Assembly: GCA_017308215.1 (NCBI GenBank) | Contig: JAFKFQ010000414.1 | Location: 1-32,981, forward strand | Source: a bacterium | GTDB lineage: Bacteria > Planctomycetota > Planctomycetia > Gemmatales > Gemmataceae | Direction: 5' to 3' | Length of the DNA stretch: 32,981 nucleotides | Part shown: piece after piece, positions 18,001 through 25,300 of the stretch | Layout: each line of letters starts with the position of its first letter | How positions within the stretch are numbered: the first letter of the stretch is position 1 | Notes under the pieces: generated by a model | The model's database searches: none | The model's input: the letters and a program-made list of their open reading frames with translations, nothing else | What the model was told of the DNA's origin: nothing | Position numbers and translations under genes: made by a program

Positions 18001-21000
18001 CACGACCGAGGCATACGTCGGCACGAGGACCGGCCAATCTGTGGTAGCACCGGGTACCACCCTCGACGTGGCGGGCGCGGTGGACGTCGCCGCGCACGCC
18101 GACGGCAGCGCCAGCGCGCAGGCTCAGGGGGGGGCGGGCGGTGTCCTCCAGGTCGCCGCGCTCTTCGCCAACGCCAGTGACGCCCGCCGGGCACGCGCCT
18201 ACGTCGGCGCGGGCAGCACCGTGGACGCCGGCTCCCTCACAGTCGCGGCCGACGGCACCCTGGCGGCCACAGCCGATACCGACGTTCTTGCAATCGGGGG
18301 TATCAGCGGCGCGGGCGCCAGGGCGGACGCGACCGTGGGCACCGGCGACCCGGGGCGGCGCGACGTGGAGGCGTTCATCACCGGCACGCCGGCCACGACC
18401 ACAATCCGCGTCGATGGGGGAGTCGCGGTCCAGGCCACTACGACGGCCAGCGCCGCGGCGTCCACGACGGGCGGGAGCGGCGGCGTGGTCAACGTGGAGG
18501 TCATGTTCGCCACGGCCACCGAGAGAACGTCGACACGCGCCGACGCGGGTGCCGGGGTGGACCTCGCGGCCGGCAGTCTGGAAGTCCTGGCACGGGCGAC
18601 GGACCGCCGAGCGACCGCCGACCTGCAACGGGTCAACGTCAATGTGGTCGGCGGTAGCGGGGCGACGGCCGAGGCCAACGTCAACGGGGCGGTCGAGGCG
18701 TTCGCGGGCGGGGCCGCCAGCCGGTTCGTGACGGGCGGTGCATTCGTCGTCCGCGCCGAGTCCGCCGACCCCGCCGCGGACCCCACTGCCCCTGCCCAGG
18801 CGGTCACCGCCACGGCCACGACCACCCTGGGCAGCGGCGGGCTGCTCGACGTGGCGGGCGCCTTCGCCTTCGCCAACAACCGCGCCCGGACCAGCGCGGA
18901 GGTGCGCGACGCCACCTCGATTACCGCCGGCCGCGTCGAGGTGCGGGCGGACTCGGCGGACCGCGCGAGTGCCAGCGGGTCGGTGACCGGCGGCGGCGGC
19001 ATCAGCGGGAAGGGCGTGAAGGCGGACGTGACGGTCACGCCCACGAACACGGCCCTTGTCGGCGACAACGTACACATCGCCAGCGCCGGTGACGTGGCGG
19101 TCACCGCCGAGGCGCACGCGGCCAAGGGCACGGCCAACGCCGCGTCGGTCGGCGGCGGGGGCATCGAGGTCGGGGTGGCCATCGCATCCCTGACCGTGAG
19201 CCCGACGGTGACCGCCCGCGTCCAGCCCGGGGCGACGGTCACCGCCGGCGGCGCGATCACCGTGTCGGCCGACCTGACGCAGCCCCAGTCCGACCTCGAC
19301 GACACCTTCGTGCAGTCGGAGGCCGTCGACGTCAACGCCGACACCATCCACTTCGAGCAACACGGCCTGCAAACCGGCGACGTGGTCGTCTACGAGGGCG
19401 ACGAGGACACGGCGATCCGGACCAGCAGCGGGCCGCTCGAGAGCCTGGAGCGCGAGTACCCGGTGATCCGGGTGGACAACGACACCGTGATGTTGGGGGA
19501 GACGTTCGCGGGCGGCCCCATCGACGCCAGCAATCCGTTCGGCACGGTCTCCGGCGTGGACTCCGCGCGGGACACGATCACGTTCCGCGGGCCGCACCAC
19601 TTCCGGGACGGCGACGCGGTGCGCTACGACAGCGGCAGCAACCCAAACATCGGCGGCCTGACCGAAAGCGCGAACCAAAGCGGCATCTACTTCGTCCGCG
19701 TCGTCGACGACCGTACCATCAAGCTCACCCGCACCCTGGAGGAAGCCACCGCCCCGCGGTCGGAGTTCGACGTGGGGCCCGGTCTGGTCGAAGGCGGCAC
19801 CCGGTTCAACATCGGCAACGAGTTCGTCGTCGGTGACCGGGTCACCTACCGCGCGCCGGATCGGGTAGCGTTCAACAGCCGGAACGTCGATTACGACCAC
19901 GACGCCACCGAAGACACCGGGACGTACACCAGCCTCAACAACAACATGATCTTCCTCGCCGCGGACGCGGACGGCGACGGCGAGCTCGAGCGGCTGGGGA
20001 CGCACCTGAACACCGGCGACCGGGTGCAGTACGTCACCGACGGGCCGGCCATCGGCCGGCTGGTCAACCAGCAGTTTTACTACGTCATCAGGATCGACGA
20101 CGACCGGATTCAGCTGGCCGCGACGAAGGCCGACGCCCTGGCCGACACCCCCGTCCCGATCGCGCTGGAGCCGGTCAAGGACGGGGCGGCCGGGGCCGCG
20201 CAGCACATGCTGATCCCGCAGGCGCTGACCGGCTTGCAGGACGGCGTCACCTACACGGTCGCCGACCGGACGCCGGACTCGTTCATCCTCAAGGACCCGA
20301 ACGGCCTCCAGGTCACCGGCGTGTCGGTGGGCGACGCAACCGGCACACACTTCTTCAGCAAGGAGGGTGGCGTCGATCTCACCGCCACGGCCGGTACCGG
20401 TCACACCCTCCGCTTCGATTTCGTCGAGACCACTGGTGCGACCGACAAGCTGCTCGGCCCGGGCGGGGTCTCGCTGCGGGTGATCAACCCCTCCGCGGGC
20501 GGCCCCTCCGCGGCGTCGGCCCGGGGCGGGTCCGTCGCGTTCATCGGCGTGAACGTGCCCACGGCGACCGCCACGTTCGGTGCCCGCGTACAGGCCAGCA
20601 GCGCCGCGGTGCTCGAAGCGGCCGGGAACGTCACGATCACCTCGACGTCCGGCGGGGCGGTGGTCGCCACGGCCGACACCAAGGGCGGCGGGTTCATCGG
20701 CGTCGGCGCGGCGACTGCCACAGTGAACTACACCAACACGAACACTGCCTTCATCGGCACGGCGGTCGGCGACATCAACGCCGTCACCGGCGAGGGCACA
20801 GCGCCCCAGGTACGGGCCGACGGCGCGCGGGTCGTGGCCGGGGGCGACTTCCGGCTCGCCGCCGAAACCGGGGTGACCGTCCACTCGCACGCCGCGGCGC
20901 TCGGGGCCGGCTTCATCGGCGTGGCGACCGCGACGGCCGCGAACCACCTGACCAGCCACACGAACGTCCTCGTCGGGAGCGGCGCGACGATTCAGGCCCG

Positions 21001-22390
21001 CAGCGTGGCCGTCGACGCCCAGGTCACCAAACTGCTCGCCACCGCGGACACCGTCGCCACGGCCGGTGGGTTCGGCGGCGGCGCAACCGCGGATTCCGTG
21101 AACGACGTCCGCTCGACCACCAACGCACTGCTCGAAGGCACCCTCGCCAGCCCGACTCAGATCGAGGGGCGCGAGGGCGTGGACGTTCACGCCACCCACG
21201 AGGACGTCGTCCTCGACCGCAACACGGACGCGCGGTGGTACGGCCTGTTCGGCGGCCCCCGCGAGCCCGGCTCCAACACCGGGGCACTGGAAAACACGGT
21301 CGATAGCGACATCGGAGTGCGGGTCACGGCCGCCACCCGCCCCGCGGACACGGCGCTCGACACGGACCTCCCGCCGGGCGCCGGGCGCGTGGCCGTGTTC
21401 GTGCAGGCGAACAACGACTCCGTCCACCTCATCGAGAACAACGAGGAGCACGACGACGCACCCGTCGAGCGGACCGTCAACGACATCCAATGGGATTCCG
21501 ACATCACCGTGTACGCCGGCCCGGCCCCGGAACTCGTCATCGGCCCGGACGGCAAGGTGGTCCGGGCGGTGAACGTCACCGTCAACGGGCTGCCCAACCC
21601 GGCGCCGGGGACCGACTTCAGCGGCGCGGCCCGCATCGACGTCGGCGACATCCAGGTCCAATCGCCCGGCCAGATCGTGTTCCAGGCCACGAACAAGAGA
21701 CGGCTACCAGAGCGTGCGGATCACCAACGCCTCCGACAAGGACCTGGTGCTGCACACGATCACCGTCGCGCCGGCGGCGCCGTCCGGCCAGGCGCCGGTT
21801 CTGCTGGTTCAGGCAACGGGAGTGCCCACGCTGCGGTACGACACGGTGAACAGCCGGCTGCCCACGACCGTCGACGTGACCAACCTCGGGGCGAGCGACC
21901 TCATCCTCCCGGACGACGGGCGGATCGACAATCCGACCGGCACGACGCACATCCAGAACCTGGGCGGCGACATCGTGACCGGGCCGAACGGCACCTTCGT
22001 CATCTACACGAAGAAGGTCAGCCAGCCGCTGGCGTCCACGACCTATCTGCCGTTCCCGGACCTGTCGCCCGGCCGGTTCAACGGGGTGGTGAGCTTTGCC
22101 GACCGTGGTGCCGCGGCGGACACGATCACGCGCGCCGACGGCGGGAACTGGCTGGCGGCCGGCTTCCGGGTCGGCGATCTGATCCAGGTCGAGGGCGACC
22201 ACAACGCCGGCGTGTACCGGATCACGAGCATCTCGGGTGCGAACAACGAAACCCTGACGCTACACGGCCTGGACAGCCTGGTCACGGCGACGGGCGAGGC
22301 GCGGGTCACTCACTTCTCCGGCATCGCGGCCGCCGGGTCAATCGGCAGCGCGGCCAGCCCGCTCCGCATCGTGCTGGCGGCGGGCGATGA
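9083..22390 (+). CDS. Giant LEPR-XLL-like repeat protein, N-terminal part (frameshifted)
   Basis: The start at 9083 (MTMRTWVRRL) follows the sigma gene; the open frame upstream to 8918 overlaps that gene and is rejected. The N-terminus is basic, lacks a hydrophobic signal peptide and carries LAIETLEDRTLLDARLF, a planctomycete LEPR-XLL-type start linked to huge exported proteins. The order is: beta-strand repeats (about 230-600), a cluster of HGL/GGL-type repeats (about 990-1650), a very long Ala/Val/Ser/Thr solenoid-like region (about 1670-3400), a second HGL/GGL cluster (about 3410-3750) and more beta repeats to about 4205. I saw no cysteine in this part, as expected for a surface protein. 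True coding ends near 21697. Beyond that the frame is Arg/Gly/His/Cys-rich out-of-phase sequence to TGA 22388-22390, while the real continuation runs in the next frame. The likely role is adhesion or cell-surface structure; no enzyme domain was recognised. Confidence 0.88.
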   Translation: MTMRTWVRRLFARSAGSPIRKTQRRKGLAIETLEDRTLLDARLFYPAVADMSLTLRLVADQLQVVDSTNPSTPLVSEPLANITDGVLIEGSGFDVSLTIDSTVRNVSGGIVFNGGSGFNTLVLDDGPTDRVTVAPTGPQNGAITVRGIPLTYTELEPYRFNLSRFSDAANVVIQGNPVTPNDLSVTRHAPGLVRVTAGSGESFVFADPAQSLTVQMGGLWTNTLTLGAPGAALVLPGALTIGGGGLDDRVVVAGALTVSHGELRIETESGNSEISVDAPLGVLDGGLTIDERPGLGQNVRFNAPVTVNGDVAILGTLLDDQVALTGGLTVAGSLLIDGATGDGTVTLGPLTVGIGGLTIDGHLGGVQTVRLNGPSTVNGGVTILGGLLDDQVVVAGGLTVTQGDLSIIGTDTVVVGSTGRSEVTVDGPLTVAHGGLTIDDHLGLGQTVRLNGPTTVNGNVSILGGTASDQLVVTGSLAVTGGLLIDGATGQNEVTLNGQLVIGAGGLTIDGDRGERLTARLNAPATVIGNVLILGGGLADTIELGAPLHVTAGKLTIDTTLSAGDELLGLDTVTLGGNVTTYGGDINVDAATIRVGATLDTRNANVKAGNITLGFVRPPDDGNPDTREGKIPDALGGQTITVGAGARLLADSTTLSLSGDVTLAAFVRDVSGALPVDVAPSPDPSITVGPGAEIRGAEISLTAHKTSQTSLLPLSLLSLQHKTATITINGATIYGSGVTIAAKAEDTNPLEDDGTYNVVNNLAIQAPLTYLDIPALAGVPVLSAVSVQKRAADALVNLTGSTIHSTGDVDIGASIDATSEAKAAGGYDSRKLNPLEYVPFSAGYSRAEGSAQTLIGGSGSIRADGNVSITSAAKIEASVQAFTAANATHTQISGAKSVPAVAISVTESDTTSKALVGPGVWISALGNVTVDATADVSNQARSGTAVFGDGWGSVGVALGSDTTTVVARVDGHVTAGGTSTLRDLDLSQVDGELNTITVPDHGLEDGDVFVYHAADPDEPGTPLAPIGGLTDGATYRVIVLDKDTIQLARAPSIELDAEGLDPDVRNTLSRREVKSTPATAVDTTANTIALAGHGFVEGQAVSVATSADWKIEGLAPQGNYTVHFIDANHFQLLTAERANAGAVPQRLANTIYYIVDFTIAPDVTAAGALYLGYNETPLEFNAAASVQGNTLEIAGHGLNTGDVVTYGVVQGPERTKVGVSRTGLFSPADVDFPFTPTADSVSENTIFFPGGHPFVTGQRVRYSVDGAALGGLADDGIYYAIAVDGQNLRLALTQTQALAGNALPLTVSGAGGTHHLYGSAVDLESNELVIRDHQLQTGQKVVYIADGAPIGGLTSGAAYFVIRVSDHLVKLARTRPEASAGSAIDLAAGATGRQHGLVTDTFVSTVDPSRTAPVVDYATGTIELKGHNLANGQVVEYDPANGDAVGGLTKGQYAVIFVDADHIKLARVSDPNTPLPLMSRVLDTGSQLIIAGDRVLDFDPLQRATVDVTGNTIWMRNHGFEPGEHVTYLTGHNTAIGGLEDGKEYVVLPGTDEHTFRLADPSAPDTPLDLTSPGSGTVQGFERASTALRGNSPIGGLRDGGTYYVTRIDADHIRLSATLDNALNAGPIDLSLTPAQQQDSGLLHSFSTTGAGAGISVLASLTAENDAVTDSQVGGTPTLSHLLLGYFPPDPRALQMIVLGQAAAVTQATPVSVAGAIAMTGYVHTVEAIVGPSAVLDSDSNVTVDATSENYSRAIANGKLMAPVIGQKVLAVGVSAAVGSFDNTVRARVESGATVDATDYVTVNAELTYPDLTKFLPFNRDRFAIDDPDEGEWMTELGTALNGRGGLDQIFNVWANTSSTTAALPSAVSVTGSYGAADYHNVAEAVVAEGARVNQNRQNDGQYVGVSADTTMDLLNLAGVIKLELEPGGIVSNLRAFGSPISPLGNQAGYAGVGGSVLIQSIDSTTVARIDEGAMVHTGTGTFGGLDVSAAENVSSLNLAQSGGVSGVLGVSGSVSQVEHTSVTHAELGSGVQIAGGPVSLSSQSDVSYYNIAGAVQIAGTFGAGASAAVNRITRDTAALIGAEPGGPPPGAGPDETDIDATALILEARNTGNLLVVSAAGAFADSTTSQLISPAKVPSLPLSVGVAGAVSINEIQEATRSYVNDDAVITLAQGDLTLDSRSDTRILAVTGSLSLATSNILAVALAGSFSQNSLDMTTESFIAGAEVTGAEAVSLNAYRAGSVFAVTVAASGTIPAARQSFGGFGFTVDVASSVSFNSIGGATRAYVSDGSVHAAETVSLTATDSSRITADVVAGAIALGLRPVAVGISLAATASVARNEVTGTVAAFLNDAEVTGGNVTLAAENSSAIDAVTAAGAAVFSATKTVGLAFDGAGAGSGNYIHNTIDAHVRDGSVLAASLTVRATDASEIHAKSVAGAIGVLQSGLGGFTLSLGGAVTENVVDNVVTAGVDRSSAVVASGIVVEAVETASIDALSIGATFATTIGSIVTVAGAGTGAVALNSISNQVSASITGSQAQAGTAGVRVRADDSATIVARADGGALSVATGAFPFGAAVGAVLADNDIGDRVSALVDASTVVSGGDVVIATTVNSHVESQGVVVAATVAPGLGVAVAGAGVDAHNTVHNTVESAVKHGSAVTAAGDVRVSAEDTSSVDATLAAASTAGGAISLATSVSLASNTIDNRVTARVDGSQVTSTNGDIAITADASGDASATAAAAATSLIAAGAGARADTTILGAVEASASNATLNSGGATRVLADSDLSARATVAVASGSLLIGISDMKPTAHIGGATRAFIAGANSVTADSLDVHATSDNEALLPLGLDLSFGLLGAGAAADASASVSRETEAYVAGTSGAARTSVDTDAGAVSIEAASTSSATSRLVGGAVGGAQVGAFLSTVTIGGTTRAYVGPATTVQAGALDVHATSTENAVAEVTPFGGGVISGTGARATAGLSSTTEAYVGTRTGQSVVAPGTTLDVAGAVDVAAHADGSASAQAQGGAGGVLQVAALFANASDARRARAYVGAGSTVDAGSLTVAADGTLAATADTDVLAIGGISGAGARADATVGTGDPGRRDVEAFITGTPATTTIRVDGGVAVQATTTASAAASTTGGSGGVVNVEVMFATATERTSTRADAGAGVDLAAGSLEVLARATDRRATADLQRVNVNVVGGSGATAEANVNGAVEAFAGGAASRFVTGGAFVVRAESADPAADPTAPAQAVTATATTTLGSGGLLDVAGAFAFANNRARTSAEVRDATSITAGRVEVRADSADRASASGSVTGGGGISGKGVKADVTVTPTNTALVGDNVHIASAGDVAVTAEAHAAKGTANAASVGGGGIEVGVAIASLTVSPTVTARVQPGATVTAGGAITVSADLTQPQSDLDDTFVQSEAVDVNADTIHFEQHGLQTGDVVVYEGDEDTAIRTSSGPLESLEREYPVIRVDNDTVMLGETFAGGPIDASNPFGTVSGVDSARDTITFRGPHHFRDGDAVRYDSGSNPNIGGLTESANQSGIYFVRVVDDRTIKLTRTLEEATAPRSEFDVGPGLVEGGTRFNIGNEFVVGDRVTYRAPDRVAFNSRNVDYDHDATEDTGTYTSLNNNMIFLAADADGDGELERLGTHLNTGDRVQYVTDGPAIGRLVNQQFYYVIRIDDDRIQLAATKADALADTPVPIALEPVKDGAAGAAQHMLIPQALTGLQDGVTYTVADRTPDSFILKDPNGLQVTGVSVGDATGTHFFSKEGGVDLTATAGTGHTLRFDFVETTGATDKLLGPGGVSLRVINPSAGGPSAASARGGSVAFIGVNVPTATATFGARVQASSAAVLEAAGNVTITSTSGGAVVATADTKGGGFIGVGAATATVNYTNTNTAFIGTAVGDINAVTGEGTAPQVRADGARVVAGGDFRLAAETGVTVHSHAAALGAGFIGVATATAANHLTSHTNVLVGSGATIQARSVAVDAQVTKLLATADTVATAGGFGGGATADSVNDVRSTTNALLEGTLASPTQIEGREGVDVHATHEDVVLDRNTDARWYGLFGGPREPGSNTGALENTVDSDIGVRVTAATRPADTALDTDLPPGAGRVAVFVQANNDSVHLIENNEEHDDAPVERTVNDIQWDSDITVYAGPAPELVIGPDGKVVRAVNVTVNGLPNPAPGTDFSGAARIDVGDIQVQSPGQIVFQATNKRRLPERADHQRLRQGPGAAHDHRRAGGAVRPGAGSAGSGNGSAHAAVRHGEQPAAHDRRRDQPRGERPHPPGRRADRQSDRHDAHPEPGRRHRDRAERHLRHLHEEGQPAAGVHDLSAVPGPVARPVQRGGELCRPWCRGGHDHARRRRELAGGRLPGRRSDPGRGRPQRRRVPDHEHLGCEQRNPDATRPGQPGHGDGRGAGHSLLRHRGRRVNRQRGQPAPHRAGGGR
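9935..10760 (+). repeat. Four tandem 70-79-residue beta-strand repeats
   Basis: The units begin with GGLTIDxxxG at about 9935, 10145, 10382 and 10595, spaced 210, 237 and 213 bp. Each continues with VRLNGPTTVNGNVxILGG and then LxVTGGLLIDGATG or a variant. The pattern suggests a parallel beta-helix or similar solenoid. The spacings are multiples of three. Confidence 0.75.
12040..14040 (+). repeat. First cluster of HGL/GGL-type domain repeats
   Basis: About seven or eight units of 70-110 residues follow the pattern NTIxLxGHGLxxGxxVxY, then IGGLxDGxxYYVI, then D.DHIxLAxT..A. Examples begin near 12055, 12320, 12630, 12800, 13050, 13325 and 13600, and a second GGL half-unit near 13860. I do not know a named family for this unit. 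Confidence 0.7.
14080..19290 (+). repeat. Long Ala/Val/Ser/Thr-rich solenoid-like repeat region
   Basis: About 1,700 residues repeat with a period of roughly 60-75: a small hydrophobic stretch (VAxAGA...), then N.I.N.V.A.V..S.V.A, then GDVxVxAxDxSxI. In the second half, from about 17500, the units change to TRAYVGAGSTVDAGSLTVAA-type. This is typical of bacterial beta-solenoid adhesins. The boundary between the two unit types is approximate. Confidence 0.65.
19310..20340 (+). repeat. Second cluster of HGL/GGL-type domain repeats
   Basis: Three to four more units of the same pattern as at 12040-14040: DTIHFEQHGLQTGDVVVY at about 19340, DTITFRGPHHFRDGDAVRY at about 19575, and HLNTGDRVQYVTDGPAIGRL at about 20005 with FYYVIRIDDDRIQLA. 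It is separated from the first cluster by the 5-kb solenoid region. Confidence 0.65.
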
Positions 22391-25300
22391 TTCGAGCGAG
22401 ACGCTGTACGCCGCGGCGGGCGGGGACGTGTTCCTCCGCCTGTCGGGCGAGTTCCCCGCCACCGACCCGGCGAACACCCTCTCCGTCAATTCCGTCACCG
22501 CCGGTGGCGACGTCCAGATCACGCTGGACCAGGCGACGGACTCCACCTACGACTTCGGGCTGGTCGAGGCGGGGGGCGACGTCCGGCTCCTGTTCCCCAT
22601 CCTGAGCAGCACCGCGCGGGTTAACGTCCGGGGCATCACCGACGTGCTCGGCACCGGACATCTCGACGTGCTCACCACCGGCAACACCGACCTGACAGAG
22701 TTCGCCGGCGATCTGCGAGCCGGCTCGATCATCTCGACTACGGGCGACGTGACGCTGACCGCCCCCGGGGCCATCGTGGACGCCCTTGATGACACCACGG
22801 CCGACGTGATCGGCGGCAACGTCACACTGCTGGCTCGAACCGGCGGCATCGGCTCTGCTGACAACGACCTCGACATTGATTCGAACCTCGTCACCGCCAC
22901 GGCACCGGCGAGCGTGTACCTCAACGAGACGGCCGGCGACCTGCACGTCGCGCAGATCCTGTCCCAACTCGGCGACGTGCGCCTGACCGCCGATGGGTCG
23001 ATCCTCGACGGCACCGACGGAATCGGCGACCCGAGTGCGGACGTGTTGGGCGGCAACGTCACGCTGATCGCCGCCAACGGCAGTGTCGGTGCGTCGGACA
23101 ACGACCTGGAGATCGACTCGGCATTCTCGGTCTCGGGCGTGCTGAACGCGGCGGCGATGCAGAGCGTTTACCTCACGGAGGCGACCCACGGGCTGAACGT
23201 CCTCACCGCGACCGCCACCACCGGCGACGTCCGCCTTACGGTCCCGGACCTGGCCGGCTCCGGCCAGGACTTGCACCTGATCGCGGGCAGCTCTGTCGCG
23301 GCGGGCGGCTCGGTGATGCTCCGGGCTGGCGATAACCTGGACGCCACCGATAGCGGCATGATCGCGGCCGGGGCGAACATCGACCTCATCGGCGACTACC
23401 TCGATGCCGACCCGGGCGTGGGCACGGTCATCGACCTGCGTGGCACGATCACACCGGGCGCGGGGGCGAACAACCGCGCCGCGATCTTCGGCGGTAGCGA
23501 CGATGACGCCATCACCTTCCAGCGGACGCTGTTGAAGGGCCAGACCTTCGCCTTCGGTGCCGGCGGCCGGGACGCCTTCGTCGTCAACCAACTCCGGACG
23601 ATGGACACGTCGCGGCCGTACACCGATGCCTCGGGCACGATCGCCCGCCGCGACACGCTCGACCTCGACGGCCAGGCCGGGACCGACACCTACGTCATCA
23701 ACACGACCGGCAGCACGAGCCTGACGCCGAGCGACTACGTCATCAACGTGCTCGACACCGGTGCGGCCGCCGACGGCCTCGATGCACTGACCGTCAACGG
23801 TAGCAACGCCGCCGACCTGTTCCTGCTCCGCAAGGCGGACGCGCTGGTCGGCCGGCCCGGTGCCAACGCCCCCGCGTTCGTCGCCCTGCTCCACGGCACC
23901 CTCGCCGAGGCGCAGAGCCACTCCCTCGACTCGCACGTCGAGCGAATCAACTACGACGCCAACGTGAACGGCGGGCTGTTCGTCAACACTCTGACCGGTG
24001 ACGACTACGTCGCCGGCGACGACAACAGCGCCGTCACCACGATCGACGGGGCGGCCGGCAACGACACCTTCCAGTTGGGCCAGGTCTTCGGCGGCGCCCG
24101 CGTCCCGTCCGACGTGGCCCCGCCCGACCAGTTCAGCACCCTGCTGACGACGCGCGGCCACCTGAGCCGCGGCATCAGTTCGCCGGCGGTGATCCGCGGC
24201 GGCACGGGCAACGACACCTTCCAGGTCTACAGCAACCAAGCTCAGCTGGACCTGCACGGCGAGGACGGCGATGACACGTTCATCGTCCGTGCGTTTGCCC
24301 TGCCCGGCGGCGGGTACAACCTCAACGCCCCCCTGTCGATCAACGGCGGGGCCGGCTTCGACACCGGTGTGGTCGTCGCCACGGAGCTGGACGACAACTT
24401 TGCCATCACCGCCGCAGGCATCTTCGGTGCCGGCCTCCACGTCACGCACGGCTCGCTCGAAGGGCTCGAAGTTGACGGCCTGGAGGGCAACGACACCTTC
24501 TTTGTCCTGAACACGGCCGGCGACGTCGCCACCACGCTCGTCGGCGGTTCCGGCAGCGACACGGTGAACGTAGCTGGGGACGTCACCCTGCCGATCGTGC
24601 AGGGGCTCGAACCGACTCCCCTGCCTGCGGCGACGCATACGACCGACCAGTTTCAGGGACCGCTCACGGTCGAGGGCTTCAACGGGGACTCGCCGGCGCG
24701 CTCGATCGCCACGGCGGTCATCCTGCCAGGCGAATCGGACGACGGCCCCTTCGCGTTCCCGCCGCCACCGGCCGACGACCGGGCCGGCATCGACCGGATC
24801 ACCGTCTTCAACGACCGGAGCACCACGGCGGACACCGGCACGCTGACCGGCACGACCCTGTCCGGCCTCAGCACGGCCGGCATCACCTACCGCGCCGTCG
24901 AGGTCATGGACGTTCTCCTCGGCACGGGTAACGACCGCTTCACCGTCAACGGCACCCTCACCGCCGACGGTGTGCATGGCGGCATCACCCTCGTCCAGGG
25001 CGGCGGCGGCGACGACACCCTCATCGTCACCGGCGGCGGGTCGGCCTCGCCGCTCGTCCTGTTCGGCGACACGGCCCAGGACGGCCGCGAGTATTCCGGC
25101 ACGGTCGGCACGCCTTCGCCCTACGGCACCGTCTACGCCTCGCCCGGCAACGACGTCATCGACGCGCGGAATGCGGCGTCCGGCGTCATCGCCTACGGCG
25201 GGGCCGGCAACGACACGATCTACGGTAGCCAGGGCGACGACCTGATCGCCGGCGGGTCCGGTGACGATGTTCTCTCCGGTCAGGCCGGCAACGACCTCAT

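Noticed and set aside
15953..21661. A 1,902-codon open frame antisense to the giant gene
   Set aside because: It mirrors the codon bias of the GC-rich sense gene; the translation is Arg/Asp/Gly/Val-rich with no domain, and the sense strand has clear repeat-protein character. The same applies to antisense frames at 9724-11277, 22338-25976 and 26601-28319.
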